Below, piece after piece: positions 60,377-64,000 of a stretch of DNA of 64,000 nucleotides (positions are counted from its first letter, which is position 1; every line of letters begins with the position of its first letter). The stretch covers positions 372,001 to 436,000 of the forward strand of contig CAWBTU010000006.1 of assembly GCA_963791805.1 (NCBI GenBank), read 5' to 3'. The stretch comes from JACMJL01 sp963791805. Its GTDB lineage: Bacteria > Bacillota > Clostridia > Clostridiales > Clostridiaceae. Under the pieces are notes generated by a model. It did not search any database. It saw nothing but the letters and a program-made list of their open reading frames with translations, and was not told where the DNA came from. The translations under genes were made by a program, and so were the position numbers.

Positions 60377-61585
60377 ATGAAAACTTATGTTTTTCCTGGT
60401 CAAGGTTCGCAATTTAAAGGGATGGGAGAGGATCTGTTTAAAATGTTCCCAGAATTAACTAGAAAAGCTGATGAAATTTTAGGCTATTCAATTGAAGAAC
60501 TTTGCTTAAAGGATCCAGAAGGTAAGCTGTTTTTAACTCAATATACGCAGCCAGCACTTTATGTGGTTAATGCATTAACATATTATAAGAAACTTCAAGA
60601 AGATAATGTTGAGCCAGATTTCTTTGCTGGTCACAGTTTAGGTGAGTATAATGCCATCTTAGCTGCAGGTGGTTTTGATTTTGAAATTGGTTTACGACTT
60701 GTGAAAAAAAGAGGGGAATTAATGGGGCAAGCTTCACGTGGTCTAATGGCGGCTGTAATCGGATTGGGTGAGGATAAAGTACAAGATATAATTAAGAACA
60801 ATAGCCTTACAAATATTGATATTGCTAACTATAATACGACAACACAAATTGTCATTTCAGGTTTAACAGAAGATATTAATCGTGCTAAGTTAATTTTTGA
60901 ATCAGAAGGTGCAATGTATATTCTGCTTAATGTTAGTGGGGCATTCCATTCAAGATATATGCAGGACACAAAGAAACAATTTGAAGATTTCTTAAAGCAA
61001 TTTGAATTCAAACCATTAAAGAAACCTGTTATTTCTAATGTATCCGCTATGCCATATGATCCCAATAATTTAGTTAACAATTTAGCAGAACAATTAAGAT
61101 CGCCTGTAAGATGGAGAGACAGCGTTAAATACTTATTAGAAAAAGGTGAAATGATAATTGAAGAAGTTGGCCCAGGACGTGTATTAAGAAAATTAGTTGG
61201 TAAGATTGAAGCAGAATTTCAGAAAGAAAGAAAAAAAAGTGGTAATGTAGTGATGACTTTTACTTCATCAGCTATGCAAGAACAGCAAAAGACTAATCAA
61301 GTAACTCAAGTTACTGTGACATCAAACAATGTAATGGAGAACAGTATTAGCACAAGCTCCGGTGTATTAGTTTATAAGAAAAGAATTGATGAGAGAATGA
61401 GACAAGTAGATCATTGGAATAATGTTTATCCAGTTGGTACAGAAGTTACTTGTCAAGGATATGAAGGTTCTTTAAAAACTAGAACACAAGCTACAATTCT
61501 TTTTGGTCATAGAGCAGTAATTTATATGGAAGGGTATAATGGTTATTTTGCGTTGGATGAAATAATACCAGTGCTAAGTTGTTAA
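60377..61585 (+). CDS. trans-acting malonyltransferase with C-terminal extension
   Basis: Free-standing FabD-type acyltransferase, the only intact AT in the window, expected to charge all ACPs of the assembly line with malonyl units. Residues 1-285 form the AT: PGQGSQFKGMG at the N-terminus, nucleophile GHSLGE with Ser near 87, and GAFHSRYM with His near 191, the AFHS pattern of malonyl-specific enzymes. A linker (about 290-328) leads to an extra domain (about 329-402, KRIDERMRQVDHWN, VGTEVTCQGYEGS and YMEGYNGYFALDEI) that housekeeping FabD lacks and whose role I do not know. ATG 60377 follows AAAGGGG. It closes the recognised PKS gene set. Confidence 0.92.
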   Translation: MKTYVFPGQGSQFKGMGEDLFKMFPELTRKADEILGYSIEELCLKDPEGKLFLTQYTQPALYVVNALTYYKKLQEDNVEPDFFAGHSLGEYNAILAAGGFDFEIGLRLVKKRGELMGQASRGLMAAVIGLGEDKVQDIIKNNSLTNIDIANYNTTTQIVISGLTEDINRAKLIFESEGAMYILLNVSGAFHSRYMQDTKKQFEDFLKQFEFKPLKKPVISNVSAMPYDPNNLVNNLAEQLRSPVRWRDSVKYLLEKGEMIIEEVGPGRVLRKLVGKIEAEFQKERKKSGNVVMTFTSSAMQEQQKTNQVTQVTVTSNNVMENSISTSSGVLVYKKRIDERMRQVDHWNNVYPVGTEVTCQGYEGSLKTRTQATILFGHRAVIYMEGYNGYFALDEIIPVLSC

Positions 61586-62076
61586 TATTGTTAAAAAGAG
61601 AAAGCTAATAAATATGGATGGAGGCAATTGTTAAATTTATGAAAGATAAGAAATGAAAAATCATAAACACGAAAGAGATAAGAAATGAATACTAAAATAT
61701 TGGTTATGGAAAAGAAAAAATGAAAGTTAGAAATAGAAGAGTAAGTGATTAAAATTGAGATAGATTTATAAGATGCAGACGTTTATATAGAGTACTCACT
61801 GAAACCAACAGGCATGTATTTTTATAAAATTAGCTTTCTAGAAAGAAATTTTTTTAGTGATTCTATAAAAAGAGATAAATTCACAGAAAAACTTACTATA
61901 CATTCTAACAAGCCAATATCATTGAATTTTTAAATAAATAATCAGTTAAGAACCATAGTCATAAATGTATTTATTAATTATACAATAATAACCATTTATG
62001 TTTATTTATATATTTTTGAAAAAATTTACTTTTTAAACAAAATAATATATACTATATATATTATTTTGTTTATATA
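61586..62076 (+). other. Intergenic stretch with gene remnants
   Basis: No gene is supported. Short open pieces such as one at about 61771-61933 (contains VYIEYSLKPTGMYFYKIS) have no start codon and look like decayed coding sequence that I do not recognise. A terminator-like hairpin lies at 61960-62000. Confidence 0.4.
61960..62018 (+). terminator. Possible terminator of the PKS locus
   Basis: CATAAATG (61960-61967) pairs with CATTTATG (61993-62000), with inner TTATT/AATAA pairing, then a T-rich tail (TTTATTTATATATTTTTG). It is AT-rich and so of moderate strength. Confidence 0.4.
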
Positions 62077-62083
62077 TGTTAAT

Positions 62084-63300
62084 TCACTAGCGTTCAATGA
62101 TAGGTTCAAATTTCATATTGACAAAATCAAAGTAAAAAATTATAAAATTTATCCATTAAAATTATAATGAAAAAATCAGCAACTCCTGCTTAAGTATAAT
62201 TAATCACAAAAATAAATAGCAAAGGAATTGCTGATCATTAAAGATAATTATACTTTAGTATTTCAAAAACTTATAGATTTAATTGATTGGAATGTCTTGA
62301 AAATAATTGCCTATAAGTTAGATATTGATTATTTAACTATAGAGAATCACTTAAAATCACTCATATATTTTCATATAGCGAAGCTAGATAGTCTAAGAGA
62401 TATTAATGATTTTATGAAATCTCCTTCTGAACTAAAGCAGCTAATATATGGCGCTAGCCTAGGGAGTCTATCAAATTACAATAATAAGATAAATTATGAA
62501 GTTTTACTCCCGATAATGAATGGTATTATTCGTAAAACTCTTATTTCTATTCCAGTAAGTCAAAGAGTTAAGAAATTTGGTTCAGTAAAGCTTATTGATT
62601 CTACAACCGTTAGTATGGGTATTACTTACTTCAATTGGGCTAAATTCAGAAGTACCAAATCAGGAATTAAAATGCACACTAAATTTGATTTAGGCAGAAA
62701 TGTTCCTGAAACAATCGTCGTAACCAATACTAAAGTTCATGACAAAAACAAATTAGATGAACTGATGTCTGAAGAAAATTGCATTTATATTTATGATAGA
62801 GCTTATGTTGATTATGAACAGTCTGATTACTATACAAAAACTAATAGATTTTTTATATCTAGACTTAAGAAGAATGCTTTAATTGACGAAATTGATGAGT
62901 TAGACTTAACTCGTTGTGATGAAAAACTATTAGATGATAGCATAAAAATAGTTCATGATAAAGTTGTTTATCTTGGCAAAGAAAGCACTTATAAAACCAC
63001 TGAAAAATACAGAATAATAAAGGTTTTAGATAAAGATAACAATGAATTAGTTTTTGTAACAAATATCTTTTATCTGTCAACTGAAGTAAATATCGAGGGA
63101 TTTTCTTGGTTTATTTTCTTAGGTAGTTAGCAGAATACTTTAATTCCATATAAATACACAAGCTAACGCTTAGGGGTATCCTATACCCTTTTTCAACGGA
63201 TAAATAATCCATTAAAGGATATTTACAGCATTACAACTATGAGAATGTGATATTTTTAAAAGTGAATTATGAAATTTTGTTAATTGATGAACGCTAGTGA
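62084..63300 (+). mobile_element. IS4-type element, 1217 bp, probably non-autonomous
   Basis: Ends are exact: 13-bp perfect inverted repeats TCACTAGCGTTCA (62084-62096) and TGAACGCTAGTGA (63288-63300), flanked by 7-bp direct repeats TGTTAAT at 62077-62083 and 63301-63307 (target duplication). The intact duplication points to recent insertion. The transposase inside has lost its C-terminal part, so the element is a deletion derivative that would need help in trans. Confidence 0.9.
62228..63130 (+). pseudogene. C-terminally truncated IS4-family transposase
   Basis: About 300 residues of a DDE transposase. The first Asp is in LIDSTTVSM and the second in YIYDRAYVDY. The segment after FVTNIFYLSTE diverges into an unrelated short tail and stop, so the Y-(2)-R-(3)-E region with the catalytic Glu is missing. 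The start is uncertain (TTG 62228 follows AAAGGAA). Not expected to be active. Confidence 0.8.
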
Positions 63301-63398
63301 TGTTAATTGTATAATTAATTTAAGAGTATTTTAAGTAATGTTTTTTATTGATGCATATATGAGATTATATTATTGATAAATAGGTTGAGGAGTAAATA

Positions 63399-64000
63399 AT
63401 GAATTTTGAAAAAAAAGTAGAAATAGAAGTTAGCTACTATATAGAACAAATAAAAACAAAAAATAATGAAGACTTTATTAAGTGTCCTAAATGTAAAGAT
63501 GTATTCTTAAAAAATGAAATAAAGTTAAATATTGGTGTTTGCTGCAATTGCAATCATCATTTTAGAATTTCCTGTAAAGAGCGACTAGAGAGTATTTTTG
63601 ATAGTAATTCGGTTACATTATTAGATGAAGATATTAAAAGTAAAAGTCCTCTAAATTTTCCTAGTTATACAGAAAAAGTTCAGAATTTATCAGATAAATT
63701 AAAATTAAATGATGCAGTAATTACTGGAATAGGTTCTATAAATGGCATTAGAACTGGCTTTGGTATTATGGATTCGAGTTTTATGATGGGATCTATGGGA
63801 AGTGTAGTTGGTGAAAAGCTTGTAAGGTTGATAGAAAACTCTATTAATTTAAATTTACCTGTTATAATTTTTACTGCGTCAGGTGGGGCTAGAATGCAAG
63901 AAGGGATGTTATCTTTAGTTCAAATGGCTAAAGTATCAGCTGCTATAAAAGTACATAGTAAAAAAGGTCTTTTATATATATCGGTAATAACAGATCCAAC
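63399..64000 (+). CDS. accD: Acetyl-CoA carboxylase carboxyltransferase beta, partial
   Basis: N-terminal 200 residues of AccD, cut by the window end. The zinc ribbon is complete (CPKC near 28-31 and CCNCNHHF near 48-55). The carboxyltransferase part shows MMGSMGSVVGEKLVRLIE, ASGGARMQEGMLSLVQMAK and VITDPT. With AccA it transfers CO2 from biotin to acetyl-CoA to give malonyl-CoA. ATG 63399 follows GAGGAG by 6 bases. It lies downstream of the PKS set with only an IS between, so it may be a dedicated malonyl-CoA supply gene or simply the housekeeping operon; sequence beyond the window would decide. Confidence 0.9.
   Translation, partial: MNFEKKVEIEVSYYIEQIKTKNNEDFIKCPKCKDVFLKNEIKLNIGVCCNCNHHFRISCKERLESIFDSNSVTLLDEDIKSKSPLNFPSYTEKVQNLSDKLKLNDAVITGIGSINGIRTGFGIMDSSFMMGSMGSVVGEKLVRLIENSINLNLPVIIFTASGGARMQEGMLSLVQMAKVSAAIKVHSKKGLLYISVITDP

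Noticed and set aside
63284..63315. A promoter for accD created by the IS right end
   Set aside because: TATAAT at 63310 is good but the nearest -35-like hexamer is about 20 bp away, so support is too weak.

Overview
The base composition (AT-rich, TTA/ATA/AGA-rich codons), the smpB-ssrA pair with a tmRNA tag ending in LALAA, strong Shine-Dalgarno sites and several clostridial families point to a low-GC Firmicute, most likely a Clostridium. The first 2.7 kb is ordinary chromosome: the 3' part of rnr (RNase R), smpB and ssrA (tmRNA).

From 2.8 to 9.6 kb is an accessory stretch behind ssrA: a complete type IV AbiEi/AbiEii toxin-antitoxin operon with a dyad operator over its promoter, a SWIM zinc-finger protein, a membrane-anchored PAS-GAF-GGDEF protein, and an intact ISNCY-type insertion sequence on the minus strand.

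From about 9.6 kb to at least 61.6 kb lies a large trans-AT polyketide synthase / NRPS locus. It opens with a strong promoter, a long leader, loaP (a NusG paralogue for processive antitermination) and a BaeB/PksB-like metallo-hydrolase. A decayed acyltransferase/acyl-hydrolase pseudogene, a MATE exporter and a dead group II intron follow. The assembly line is preceded by, and overlaps, a chorismate-lyase (UbiC-like) gene. Inferred line: FAAL-ACP / KS1-DH-KR-ACP / KS2-DH-KR-cMT-ACP / KS3-ACP / KS4-KR-ACP / KS5(non-elongating)-ACP; then GNAT-ACP-TE / KS6-KR-ACP / KS7-ACP; then C-A(Gly-like code)-PCP / KS8-DH*-KR-ACP / KS9-ACP-TE. All modules lack integrated AT domains; one free-standing malonyl AT lies at 60.4 kb. 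A UvrA-like ABC protein without the UvrB-binding region (candidate self-resistance) and a beta-lactamase-fold protein sit between the PKS genes and the AT.

The line is interrupted twice in frame, inside KS2 (about 23139) and between the A and PCP domains (about 48490). With the dead acyl hydrolase and the intron, this suggests either recent decay or sequence errors; the rest of the 40 kb of PKS is open. The most interesting reading is a 4-hydroxybenzoate-primed, LoaP-controlled trans-AT PKS/NRPS pathway with two possible initiation points (FAAL and GNAT), two thioesterases and a DNA-repair-type resistance protein.

The window ends with a small IS4-type element (13-bp inverted repeats, 7-bp target duplication, truncated transposase) and the start of accD (acetyl-CoA carboxylase beta), a possible malonyl-CoA supply gene.
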